Below, in pieces: positions 55,385 through 62,958 of a DNA stretch of 64,000 nt; the stretch's first letter is position 1, and each line of letters starts with the position of its first letter. Position numbers and translations under genes: made by a program. The DNA is from Streptococcus tangpeifui (GTDB taxonomy: Bacteria > Bacillota > Bacilli > Lactobacillales > Streptococcaceae), in the NCBI RefSeq assembly GCF_011038795.1, contig NZ_JAAKDU010000002.1, positions 272,681 through 336,680 on the forward strand, written 5' to 3'. The notes beneath the pieces were generated by a model. The model saw only the letters and a program-made list of their open reading frames with translations, ran no database searches and was not told where the DNA came from.

Positions 55385-56209
55385 ATGGACTGGATTTTAT
55401 CACAAAATGTCGTTTTATTAGCCCTCCTAGCAGGCCTCTTTACTTGGGGCTGTACTATTGTTGGAGCAGCTATCGTTTTCTTTTTTAAAGCCATCAGTCG
55501 ACGGCTTTTAGACACCATGATGGGCTTTGCGGCGGGCGTTATGATTGCCGCTTCGTTCTGGTCCCTCTTAGAGCCTTCCATTAGCTATTCCAAAGCTGAC
55601 TATGGTGGTTGGTCTTGGGTCCCAGCAGCAGTTGGCTTTTTGGTGGGGGGACTGGCCCTTCGCTTGATTGATGCCCTAGTTCCCCACCTGCACTTGGATA
55701 AGGCCGATGTCAGTCAAGCCGAAGGCCTTCAGCCTCCAAAGAAATTGTCCAAGACAGCCCTGCTTTTCTTGGCTATTACCATCCATAACTTTCCAGAAGG
55801 GTTGGCTGTCGGTGTCACTTTTGGGGCATTAGCTGGTGGTCATCCTAGCCAAGCGGCTCTCTTAGGTGCTATTGGATTGGCTATTGGGATTGGCCTTCAG
55901 AATGTTCCTGAAGGAGCAGCTCTATCTATTCCAATTCGGGCCGATGGTAAGTCACGCCTGCGAGCTTTCTATCTAGGGTCTATGTCAGCAATCGTTGAGC
56001 CCATCGGAGCAGTTTTAGGAGCGGGTCTAGTCATGCTGATGATGCCCATCCTCCCTTATGCTCTTTCCTTTGCAGCTGGTGCCATGATCTTCGTTGTGGT
56101 TGAAGAATTGATCCCAGAATCTCAGACTAATGGTAATACTGATATTGCGACTTTAGGTTTGATGCTTGGTTTTGTGATAATGATGGTCATGGATGTGGCC
56201 TTAGGATAG
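55385..56209 (+). CDS. ZIP family metal transporter (GufA-like)
   Basis: A 274-residue divalent metal (zinc or related) permease of the ZIP family with about eight membrane segments. The TM4 metal motif is TIHNFPEGLAVGVTFG. TM5 reads GLQNVPEGAALSIPIR, with Gln where many members have His. A short variable loop between TM3 and TM4 (HLHLDKADVSQAEGLQPP) contains His residues. RBS TTAGGAGG. It is nine bases after the Nif3-like gene and eight bases before the FAD oxidoreductase, so it belongs to the same transcription unit. Confidence 0.93.
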   Translation: MDWILSQNVVLLALLAGLFTWGCTIVGAAIVFFFKAISRRLLDTMMGFAAGVMIAASFWSLLEPSISYSKADYGGWSWVPAAVGFLVGGLALRLIDALVPHLHLDKADVSQAEGLQPPKKLSKTALLFLAITIHNFPEGLAVGVTFGALAGGHPSQAALLGAIGLAIGIGLQNVPEGAALSIPIRADGKSRLRAFYLGSMSAIVEPIGAVLGAGLVMLMMPILPYALSFAAGAMIFVVVEELIPESQTNGNTDIATLGLMLGFVIMMVMDVALG

Positions 56210-56216
56210 GAGAACT

Positions 56217-57317
56217 ATGAAAGTTGCAGTAGTCGGGGCAGGTATCGTTGGAGCAACGGCTGCCTATTATCTCTCAAAAGAAAGAGACTGTCAGCTGACG
56301 GTCTTTGATCATGGACAAGGTCAGGCAACCAAAGCAGCAGCTGGTATTATCAGTCCCTGGTTTTCCAAGCGGCGCAATAAAGCTTGGTATAAAATGGCTC
56401 GTCTGGGAGCTGATTGCTATAAGGACCTGATAACTGACTTGCAGAATGATGGTTGGGATACTAGCTTCTATAAGCAGACAGGTGTCTACTTGCTCAAGCA
56501 TGATGAGACTAAGTTGGCAGAGCTAAAAGCGTTGGCCAGCAGTCGGCGAGAGGAATCCCCTCTGATTGGTCAACTTGAAATTATAAATCAGAAAGAAGTG
56601 AATAAGAGGTTTCCAAATTTGCAAGGCTTTGACCAGCTGCTCTACGCCTCTGGCGGCGCTCGAGTTGAAGGAGCCAGTCTAACTGAGACTCTTTTGGCAG
56701 CCAGTAGCTGTCAGGTCATTCAGGGAAAGGTCAGTTTGAAAGTCTTGGCAGACGGAACCTATCAGCTCGCTGGCCAGTCCTTTGATCAGGTTCTGTTAGC
56801 AACAGGGGCCTGGTTGCCAGAAATTCTTGAACCGCTCGGTTATGAAGTGGCTGTCCGTCCTCAGAAAGGTCAGTTGCGAGACTATTTCTTTGATGATTTA
56901 CTAACTGATAACTGGCCTGTTGTCATGCCAGAAGGAGAACTGGATATTATTCCTTTTAAGGCAGGACAAGTGTCGGTAGGCGCTAGTCACGAAAATGAGC
57001 AGGGCTATGATTTGACACCAGATGCTCAGATTTTACAGGAGTTAGAAAGTCAGGCTGAGACCTATCTGCCTATTCTTTCTCGTGCTACACGGCATCAAGA
57101 ACGGGTGGGAACCCGAGCCTATACCAGTGACTTTGCTCCTTTTTATGGGCAAGTTCCTGAACTGACGGGGGTCTTTGCAGCCTCAGGCTTAGGATCATCA
57201 GGCTTAACCACAGGCCCTCTGATTGCCAAAGAGTTAGTCAATCTCTTGGTAGGGAAGTCTGGTCAGCTGGATAAGAAAGACTATCCCATCGAACGCTATA
57301 TAAATAAGAAAAGTTGA
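56217..57317 (+). CDS. FAD-dependent oxidoreductase (DAO/glycine oxidase family)
   Basis: A 366-residue D-amino-acid-oxidase-fold enzyme. The dinucleotide motif VAVVGAGIVGATAAYYLSK starts the protein. The conserved C-terminal RVGTRAYTSDFAPFYGQVPELTGVFAASGLGSSGLTTGP contacts FAD and substrate. Relatives oxidise glycine, sarcosine or D-amino acids, and the substrate here cannot be read. It is the last gene of the dnaD-trmK-nif3-ZIP run. Its stop codon is inside the terminator stem. Confidence 0.9.
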   Translation: MKVAVVGAGIVGATAAYYLSKERDCQLTVFDHGQGQATKAAAGIISPWFSKRRNKAWYKMARLGADCYKDLITDLQNDGWDTSFYKQTGVYLLKHDETKLAELKALASSRREESPLIGQLEIINQKEVNKRFPNLQGFDQLLYASGGARVEGASLTETLLAASSCQVIQGKVSLKVLADGTYQLAGQSFDQVLLATGAWLPEILEPLGYEVAVRPQKGQLRDYFFDDLLTDNWPVVMPEGELDIIPFKAGQVSVGASHENEQGYDLTPDAQILQELESQAETYLPILSRATRHQERVGTRAYTSDFAPFYGQVPELTGVFAASGLGSSGLTTGPLIAKELVNLLVGKSGQLDKKDYPIERYINKKS

Positions 57318-57337
57318 GTGTGAACGTCAACTTTTTT
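57309..57337 (+). terminator. Terminator of the FAD oxidoreductase operon
   Basis: AAAAGTTGA pairs with TCAACTTTT around GTGTGAACG, with further T following. Confidence 0.88.
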
Positions 57338-57526
57338 GTTTTCCAAAAGTATTGCCCTTTAATCTCAGTAAAATATCTCACCAGACAGAGTAATAAGCGG
57401 TTACGTTTGGGAAAAGATATGAGAGCTGAGTTTCAAAACCCCCGTTTGACAACTGGTTTGAACTAAAGTTATAAGACCATAAAGCCTGCTGGTTAAAGAT
57501 GTTAATTTTTACTAAAGTCTCATAAA

Positions 57527-57586
57527 TAAAAAACACAACCGAAATCTTTTGACACCTTAGTGATGGAAGAGTTAGTTGTGTTTTTT
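57527..57586 (-). terminator. Long-loop terminator of the small helical protein gene
   Basis: On the minus strand AAAAAACACAAC and GTTGTGTTTTTT enclose about 35 bases. The T-run follows the second arm. It lies about 27 bases past the stop of the 63-codon gene. Confidence 0.65.
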
Positions 57587-57612
57587 GCTGAGAGCTAACA
57601 TTTTCTCAATTA

Positions 57613-57804
57613 TTATTTACCAAAAAGGCCCTTAACCTTGTCTAGGACGCCATCAGCATCCTTGACGCCTGCCAAGAGATCCTTGGCTTGATTAAAATAG
57701 TCACCCAAATCATCTTTGTGCTGTTCTATAAAAGCTTGAGCAGCTGAGAAATCCTTCTTCTCAATCAGTTCCTTAACTTGGTTAAATAGTTCGCTTGGAT
57801 TCAT
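57613..57804 (-). CDS. Small helical hypothetical protein
   Basis: A 63-residue cytosolic protein, MNPSELFNQVKELIEKKDFS and onward, predicted as three short amphipathic helices. No cysteine and no known motif. The layout (FNQVKELIEKKDF, AFIEQHKDDLGDYFNQAKDL, DKVKGLFGK) resembles small conserved streptococcal proteins of unknown role, perhaps stress-related. A good RBS (AAAGGAGAGAAAC on the minus strand) precedes ATG and a terminator follows, so it is a real monocistronic gene. Confidence 0.78.
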   Translation of the reverse strand: MNPSELFNQVKELIEKKDFSAAQAFIEQHKDDLGDYFNQAKDLLAGVKDADGVLDKVKGLFGK

Positions 57805-57872
57805 TGTTTCTCTCCTTTATTTTATGGTAAGACCGAGATTATTCTTTTATTAAAGCATAACCCTTTTAAATA

Positions 57873-58685
57873 TCAAACTAGATTGCTTAAAAACGCATGG
57901 CTGGCTAATTGTTCTTGCGGATCATTGATATTCTTGACGACAATTTCATAGATAGCACTGGCTTGTGGATTAAGTCGCTCTAAAACGCCTGACCAATCGG
58001 TAATGCCTTGTCCTAAAGGAAGACTATCATGGCTCTTCCCCATGGTGTCTACTAAGTGGTAGTGATGACTATTGGCTTTTAACCTTTCCAGAGAGTCTAA
58101 TAAAGCTTGGTTATCTCCTCTGGCCTTAATCAAGGCATGAGAAGTATCGAAAGCTAAGCGATACCCTCTTGCTAAAATCTCTTGGTCATAGCTAGGGTCT
58201 CCAAAGAAAAAAATCGGTGAAATACCATTTTCAAAGAGAATGTGTTGCCCACCCAGCTGACTAAACTGGTCCAAGCGCTCAAATGATGTTTGTTTGGCAT
58301 TTTCAAGACTGCCATAATAATCTAGTACTTGAGGATTTTTAAGCTCATAAGAACCATGGATCAAAACTTGACAATCATGGTCGAAGGCCAGCTCCAGTAA
58401 ATCATTAGTTGACTTTTCTAGAAAGTAGTAGGTCTCAGGCAAGAGAATCTGCGGGATAATCATTTCTAGAAATTCCCCCTGATACTTCATGGGCTGATGC
58501 AGCACAATCCGCCTAGTCGTCTGATTCTGAACCTGCAAAATAGCCTCTTCTAACCGCTTGAGTCCTTCCTTAGAAAAATCCTCCTGGCTGGTGTAAAATT
58601 CAAAAACCTCCGGCTTATAACGGAGACGGCTGGCTAATTGCTGAGGGTCAGCAGATGCCTTGAGCCCTAAGACAGGTTTGAACAT
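57873..58685 (-). CDS. TIM-barrel AP-endonuclease/sugar isomerase-like protein
   Basis: A 271-residue protein of the xylose-isomerase-like TIM barrel superfamily (AP endonuclease 2 fold). Barrel strand ends with possible metal ligands are HQPMKYQGEFLEM, LIHGSYELKNP, LAFDTSHALIKARG, HYHLVDTMGKSHDSLPLGQG and AIYEIVVKN. These resemble the His/Asp/Glu set of epimerases and endonuclease IV relatives. I start it at MFKPVLGLKASADPQQLASR because AGGAGA lies nine bases upstream. It is downstream of the lactonase gene on the same strand and may act with it on a sugar, but no substrate is evident. Confidence 0.78.
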   Translation of the reverse strand: MFKPVLGLKASADPQQLASRLRYKPEVFEFYTSQEDFSKEGLKRLEEAILQVQNQTTRRIVLHQPMKYQGEFLEMIIPQILLPETYYFLEKSTNDLLELAFDHDCQVLIHGSYELKNPQVLDYYGSLENAKQTSFERLDQFSQLGGQHILFENGISPIFFFGDPSYDQEILARGYRLAFDTSHALIKARGDNQALLDSLERLKANSHHYHLVDTMGKSHDSLPLGQGITDWSGVLERLNPQASAIYEIVVKNINDPQEQLASHAFLSNLV

Positions 58686-58753
58686 GAGAATATCTCCTGT
58701 AAATGATCTAGCTTTATAATCACATTGATGTACCTTATCAGCCCACAATCGTT

Positions 58754-59770
58754 TTAGGACCTAGGCCGATTAACCAGACAAACGGCTTCAGGAACATAGA
58801 AATCATGGTTGACCTCTGTCAGTTTCCCAGTTTCTGGATGGCGTTGGAAGACAGTGATATTGTCCGAATCTTGATGGGCAACTAAAAGATACTTTTCGTC
58901 AGCAGTCAGACAGATATCTCGTGGTGTTTTCCCATGACTGGGTACAATATCAATCAAGTGAATATAACCGTCCAGAATAAATTGGTAGCAGGCGATGGAA
59001 TTGTGGCCGCGGTTGGATACGTAGAGGAACCAACCATCGCTGGTTACTTCAACAGCAGCAGGAGCATTGAAACCAGAGTAGTCATCTGGCAGGGTGGTGA
59101 TGGATTGATAAGTCTCGAAATTTCCACACCCCTGATAAATCAAATTATGAACCGTTGAATCGAGTTCACAGACCACAAAGGCGTGTTTAAAAATAGGGTG
59201 GAAGGCTAGGTGACGGGGGCCACTGCCAGCGGGGAAGTGGTAATTATCAATAGGCTGTACCCTGCCAGACTCACTCAAGGCGTAGCTGGTTAAATCATCA
59301 GTTCCCAAATCACAGGTCAATAAGTAGCGATCGGGGCTGATATCAGCAAAATGAATTCTAGCATGATCTTGATGGGCATGAGGACCAGTACCCTGATGGA
59401 CAATCCGATTGACCAATTTTAAATGGCCATCATCCTGACGCTTGTAAATCAGAGCCTGCCCTGTGTGGTAATTAGCTGAGAAAACCAAATCTCGCTTGCC
59501 ATCTAAACCTAGATAACAAGGAGCTGCTCCGTCTTCAACCACCTGATTAAGAGGCTGGAAATCAGGAGAGTAACTTGCGACCCCTCCTTGATTCTTATCA
59601 CTAGCGATACTATAGAGACAGTCATCAGCACTGAAAGCCAGATAGGTTGGATTTTGCTGGCTGGCTACTAACTGGAGATTGGACAGTTGCCCAGTCTCAT
59701 TGTCAAAGTCAGCCTTATAAATTCCCTGAGACTGACGCTTAGTATAGGTGCCAAAATAGATTTCTTCCAT
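58754..59770 (-). CDS. Lactonase family (seven-bladed beta-propeller) protein
   Basis: A 338-residue beta-propeller protein of the 6-phosphogluconolactonase/YkgB type. Repeated blade motifs include IYFGTYTKRQSQGIYKADFD, GPHAHQDHARIHFADISPDRYLLTCDLG, GSGPRHLAFHPIFKHAFVVCEL and WFLYVSNRGHNSIACYQF. Known members hydrolyse 6-phosphogluconolactone, but streptococci often lack the oxidative pentose phosphate branch, so another lactone is possible. It is 68 bases upstream of the TIM-barrel gene on the same strand, probably one operon. Confidence 0.88.
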   Translation of the reverse strand: MEEIYFGTYTKRQSQGIYKADFDNETGQLSNLQLVASQQNPTYLAFSADDCLYSIASDKNQGGVASYSPDFQPLNQVVEDGAAPCYLGLDGKRDLVFSANYHTGQALIYKRQDDGHLKLVNRIVHQGTGPHAHQDHARIHFADISPDRYLLTCDLGTDDLTSYALSESGRVQPIDNYHFPAGSGPRHLAFHPIFKHAFVVCELDSTVHNLIYQGCGNFETYQSITTLPDDYSGFNAPAAVEVTSDGWFLYVSNRGHNSIACYQFILDGYIHLIDIVPSHGKTPRDICLTADEKYLLVAHQDSDNITVFQRHPETGKLTEVNHDFYVPEAVCLVNRPRS

Positions 59771-59909
59771 ATTAACCTCTCTGTCTAAAGGCTGGACATT
59801 TTATCCGTTACCAGCCGAATCGTAAGCCGTAAAGCCTTTTCTATGAAGAAATTATAGCATTTTTTTGTTAAAATAAATATACTGATTATAAGTAATGAAA
59901 GAAGACCCT

Positions 59910-60392
59910 ATGACCAAACTAGCCACCATCTGCTATATTGATAATGGGAAAGAGCTGCTTCTTATGCTCCGCAATAAAAAGCCTAATGATGTTCATGAAG
60001 GCAAGTGGATTTCTGTCGGAGGTAAGCTTGAAGCAGGTGAGACACCTGAGGAATGTGCCCAAAGGGAAATTTTCGAAGAAACCCATCTGACCGTTAAGAA
60101 AATGGATTTTAAAGGCCTGATTACCTTTCCTGAATTCACACCGGGACATGACTGGTACACCTATGTTTTTAAGGTAACGGATTTTGAAGGCGATTTGATT
60201 TCTGATGAAGAGTCACGCGAAGGCACACTGGAATGGGTTCCCTATGACCAAGTTCTGTCCAAGCCAACTTGGGAAGGGGACTATGAAATTTTTAAGTGGA
60301 TTTTGCAGGATACCCCTTTTTTCTCAGCTAAGTTTACCTACGACCAATTGGGAAACTTGGTTGAAAAAACCGTTCAATTTTATGATAACTAA
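59910..60392 (+). CDS. mutX: Nudix hydrolase, MutT/MutX-like
   Basis: A protein of about 160 residues expected to hydrolyse oxidised nucleotides such as 8-oxo-dGTP. The Nudix box GGKLEAGETPEECAQREI continues FEETHL, with His where the consensus has Gly; the catalytic RE and EE glutamates are intact. MDFKGLITFPEFTPGHDWYTYVF follows, as in streptococcal MutX. I start it at MTKLATICYIDNG (59910), preceded by AAAGAAG, rather than at the ATG 15 bases earlier. It lies eight bases before the permease gene. Confidence 0.87.
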   Translation: MTKLATICYIDNGKELLLMLRNKKPNDVHEGKWISVGGKLEAGETPEECAQREIFEETHLTVKKMDFKGLITFPEFTPGHDWYTYVFKVTDFEGDLISDEESREGTLEWVPYDQVLSKPTWEGDYEIFKWILQDTPFFSAKFTYDQLGNLVEKTVQFYDN

Positions 60393-60400
60393 GGAATAAC

Positions 60401-61570
60401 ATGGATAAGAAAAACGAAAAATTTTACGAGAGTTGGTTTTATAAATGGGTCCTTGATAATCGCTTCGTCAGCAGTCTGGTTGTAATCATCCTGACTTTTC
60501 TGGCTCTTTATCTCTTGACCCAAGTCAGTTTTATTTTTACAGCTCTGGCTAGCTTTGTTACCGTAGTGATGTTACCGATTGTTATTTCGGTTTTGATTTA
60601 TTATCTGCTTAAACCTCCGGTTCGATTTGTCGAACGCCATCTGCATGTCAGGCGAACATGGGCCATTAGTCTGGTTTATGTGCTGATTGTCGGTCTCTTG
60701 GTTTGGGGCGGTTCCAGTCTCTTTCCTATGTTGCAGGATCAAATCCTGTCTTTCATCAATAATTTGCCTCATTACATCAAGTCTGTTGAACATCAGATCA
60801 ACCAAATCCTAGCCGATCGCCGTTTTGAAATGATCCGCCCTCAACTGGAAGATTGGGTGAACAATTATAGCAGCAAGGCCGTTGACTATGCTGAAAACTT
60901 CTCTAAAAATATTGTCAGCTGGGCTGGCGACTTTGCCTCGGCTGTAACTAGGGTAGCTATTGCTATCGTAATGATGCCCTTTATTGTTTTCTACCTGCTG
61001 CGCGATAGTGACAAGCTCAAGGAAAATATTCTTAAAACCATCCCAGTCAACTGGCGCAAACCCATTTCCCGGATTCTCAGTGATGTCAACTCTCAATGGC
61101 AGGGCTATGTGCAAGGCCAAGTAACCGTAGCTATTATTGTCGGGATTATGTTCTCCATTCTCTTTTCAATCATCGGTCTGCGTTACGCTGTAGCGCTGGG
61201 CATTTCAGCAGGCTTTCTCAATATGATTCCCTACTTAGGTTCCTTCTTAGCCTTGATTCCTGCTATGATTTTAGGGCTTGTTGAAGGGCCTTGGATGCTG
61301 ATTAAGGTCCTGATTGCCTTTGCCATTGAGCAAACCATTGAGGGACGTTTCGTTTCACCTCTGGTCTTGGGAACAAAACTCAGCATTCACCCGATTATGA
61401 TTCTTTTCATCCTTTTGGCCTCTGGTTCTGTCTTTGGTATCTGGGGGGTACTTTTAGGAATCCCAGTCTACTCGGCCCTGAAAGTTGTTGTCAAGGAAAT
61501 CTTTGACTGGTATCGCGACTTCAGCGGCCTTTACAATGAAGAAAGTGAGCAAGACGACCGTGTTAAATAG
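60401..61570 (+). CDS. AI-2E family transporter
   Basis: A 389-residue membrane protein of the AI-2E (PerM/UPF0118) family with about eight membrane segments. A soluble helical part lies between segments 3 and 4 (about 105-165). The family core SAGFLNMIPYLGSFLALIPAMI and the end GIWGVLLGIPVYSALKVV are present. Some members export AI-2 signals and others act as sodium/proton antiporters. The substrate is not predictable here. The start has a weak RBS (AAGGAA). Its 3' end overlaps the following TPR gene. Confidence 0.9.
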   Translation: MDKKNEKFYESWFYKWVLDNRFVSSLVVIILTFLALYLLTQVSFIFTALASFVTVVMLPIVISVLIYYLLKPPVRFVERHLHVRRTWAISLVYVLIVGLLVWGGSSLFPMLQDQILSFINNLPHYIKSVEHQINQILADRRFEMIRPQLEDWVNNYSSKAVDYAENFSKNIVSWAGDFASAVTRVAIAIVMMPFIVFYLLRDSDKLKENILKTIPVNWRKPISRILSDVNSQWQGYVQGQVTVAIIVGIMFSILFSIIGLRYAVALGISAGFLNMIPYLGSFLALIPAMILGLVEGPWMLIKVLIAFAIEQTIEGRFVSPLVLGTKLSIHPIMILFILLASGSVFGIWGVLLGIPVYSALKVVVKEIFDWYRDFSGLYNEESEQDDRVK

Positions 61571-62786
61571 TGAAAAAATGATTGCTTCTCTGGATCAGGG
61601 AGATTTGGAGCACGCTAACAAATATTTCCAGAGAGCCTTGGTCCAAGACGATGCCGAGACGCTTTTATCCTTGGCTCAATATCTCGAAAGTATCGGTTTT
61701 TTACCGCAGGCTAAGGAAATCTATCTGCAAGAGTTGGCTGCCTATCCCGAAGTAGCCATCAATTTAGCCCAAATTGCAGCAGAAGATGGCGAAATTGAAG
61801 AGGCCTTCGGCTATCTGGATACTATAGATCCAGAGGATCCTAATTACCTGTCTGCTCTCATGGTCATGGCAGATCTCTATGATATAGAAGGATTGACCGA
61901 TGTGGCGCGTGAAAAGATGCTGGAGGCTTCACAAATCAGCGAGGAACCTTTGATTATCTTTGGCTTGGCTGAGCTGGATTATCAGCTGGGGAATTTTGAC
62001 CAAGCGATTAAAGAATACGCCCAACTAGATAATCGTGAGATTCTGGGAACAACAGGTGTATCGACCTACCAGCGTATCGGCCGTGCCTATGCCAGCTTAG
62101 GAAAATTTGAAGCAGCTGTGGAATTTTTGGAAAAAGCAGTTCAAATCGAATATGAGGATGCAACTGTTTTTGAATTGGCAACTATTCTCTATGATCAAGA
62201 GGAATATCAGAAAGCCAACCTTTACTTCAAACAGCTGGACACTATGAACCCTGATTTTGAAGGTTATGAATACGTCTACGCCCTCTCTCTGCATGAAGAG
62301 CATAAGATAGAAGAAGCTCTTAAATTAGTCCAGCAAGGCCTGTCCAAAAATGAGTTTGACAGTCAGCTCTTGCTTCTAGCCTCCCAACTGTCCTATGAAA
62401 ATCATGACAGCAAGGCAGCAGAAACTTATCTCTTATCTGCTAAGGATTTGGCAGAAGATCTAGAGGATGTTCTGATGCGACTGTCTAACCTTTATCTGGA
62501 AGAGGAGCGCTATCAGGGAGTCCTTGCCCTTGAGCAGGAAGATATTGACAGCGTTCTGACCAAGTGGAACTTAGCCAAGGCATATCAGGCCCTCGATCAG
62601 GAAGAAGAAGCGCTGGAGCATTTTCAAGCTATTGCTGATGACCTCAAGGACAATCCGGAGTTTCTGCAGGACTATGCCTACATTTTGAGGGAATTTGGCT
62701 ACCGCGATCAGGCCCGTCAAATCGTCCAGCACTACCTAGAATTGGTACCAGATGATATGAATATGGCTGAATTTTTGGGGGAATAA
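61560..62786 (+). CDS. Tetratricopeptide repeat protein
   Basis: A protein of about 409 residues made of roughly ten TPR-like helix pairs, for example ALVQDDAETLLSLAQYLESIGFLPQAKEIY, AYASLGKFEAAVEFLEKAV and LAKAYQALDQEEEALEHFQAI. It is strongly acidic, cytosolic and without catalytic motif, so it is most likely an adaptor or scaffold. The start is uncertain: I prefer GTG at 61560 (LNSEKMIASLDQGDLEHANK follows), but ATG at 61536 or 61578 is possible, and none has a strong RBS. It overlaps the AI-2E gene by 11 bases, implying coupled translation, and ends at a terminator. Confidence 0.85.
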   Translation: MLNSEKMIASLDQGDLEHANKYFQRALVQDDAETLLSLAQYLESIGFLPQAKEIYLQELAAYPEVAINLAQIAAEDGEIEEAFGYLDTIDPEDPNYLSALMVMADLYDIEGLTDVAREKMLEASQISEEPLIIFGLAELDYQLGNFDQAIKEYAQLDNREILGTTGVSTYQRIGRAYASLGKFEAAVEFLEKAVQIEYEDATVFELATILYDQEEYQKANLYFKQLDTMNPDFEGYEYVYALSLHEEHKIEEALKLVQQGLSKNEFDSQLLLLASQLSYENHDSKAAETYLLSAKDLAEDLEDVLMRLSNLYLEEERYQGVLALEQEDIDSVLTKWNLAKAYQALDQEEEALEHFQAIADDLKDNPEFLQDYAYILREFGYRDQARQIVQHYLELVPDDMNMAEFLGE

Positions 62787-62800
62787 GTAAAAATTGGTAA

Positions 62801-62828
62801 TCGAAGGCTTAACGGCCTTCTTTTTTTA
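62801..62828 (+). terminator. Terminator of the Nudix/AI-2E/TPR unit
   Basis: GAAGGC-TTAACG-GCCTTC followed by TTTTTTT. Confidence 0.9.
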
Positions 62829-62871
62829 TGGGATAATTTTTCAAAAATATGACAAAAATTACAATTATATG

Positions 62872-62900
62872 TTGAAAACGCTTTCTTTTATTGTTATAAT
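62872..62900 (+). promoter_or_regulatory. Promoter of the YSIRK protein with an overlapping cre site
   Basis: TTGAAA (62872-62877) and TATAAT (62895-62900) are 17 bases apart. TGAAAACGCTTTCT (62873-62886), an excellent CcpA cre box, overlaps the -35 box and spacer, so glucose repression by occlusion is expected. Confidence 0.85.
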
Positions 62901-62958
62901 AATCCTAGAGATTAACTTATAACAAAACAAATATTTTAGTAAGAAAGGAGATTAATTC

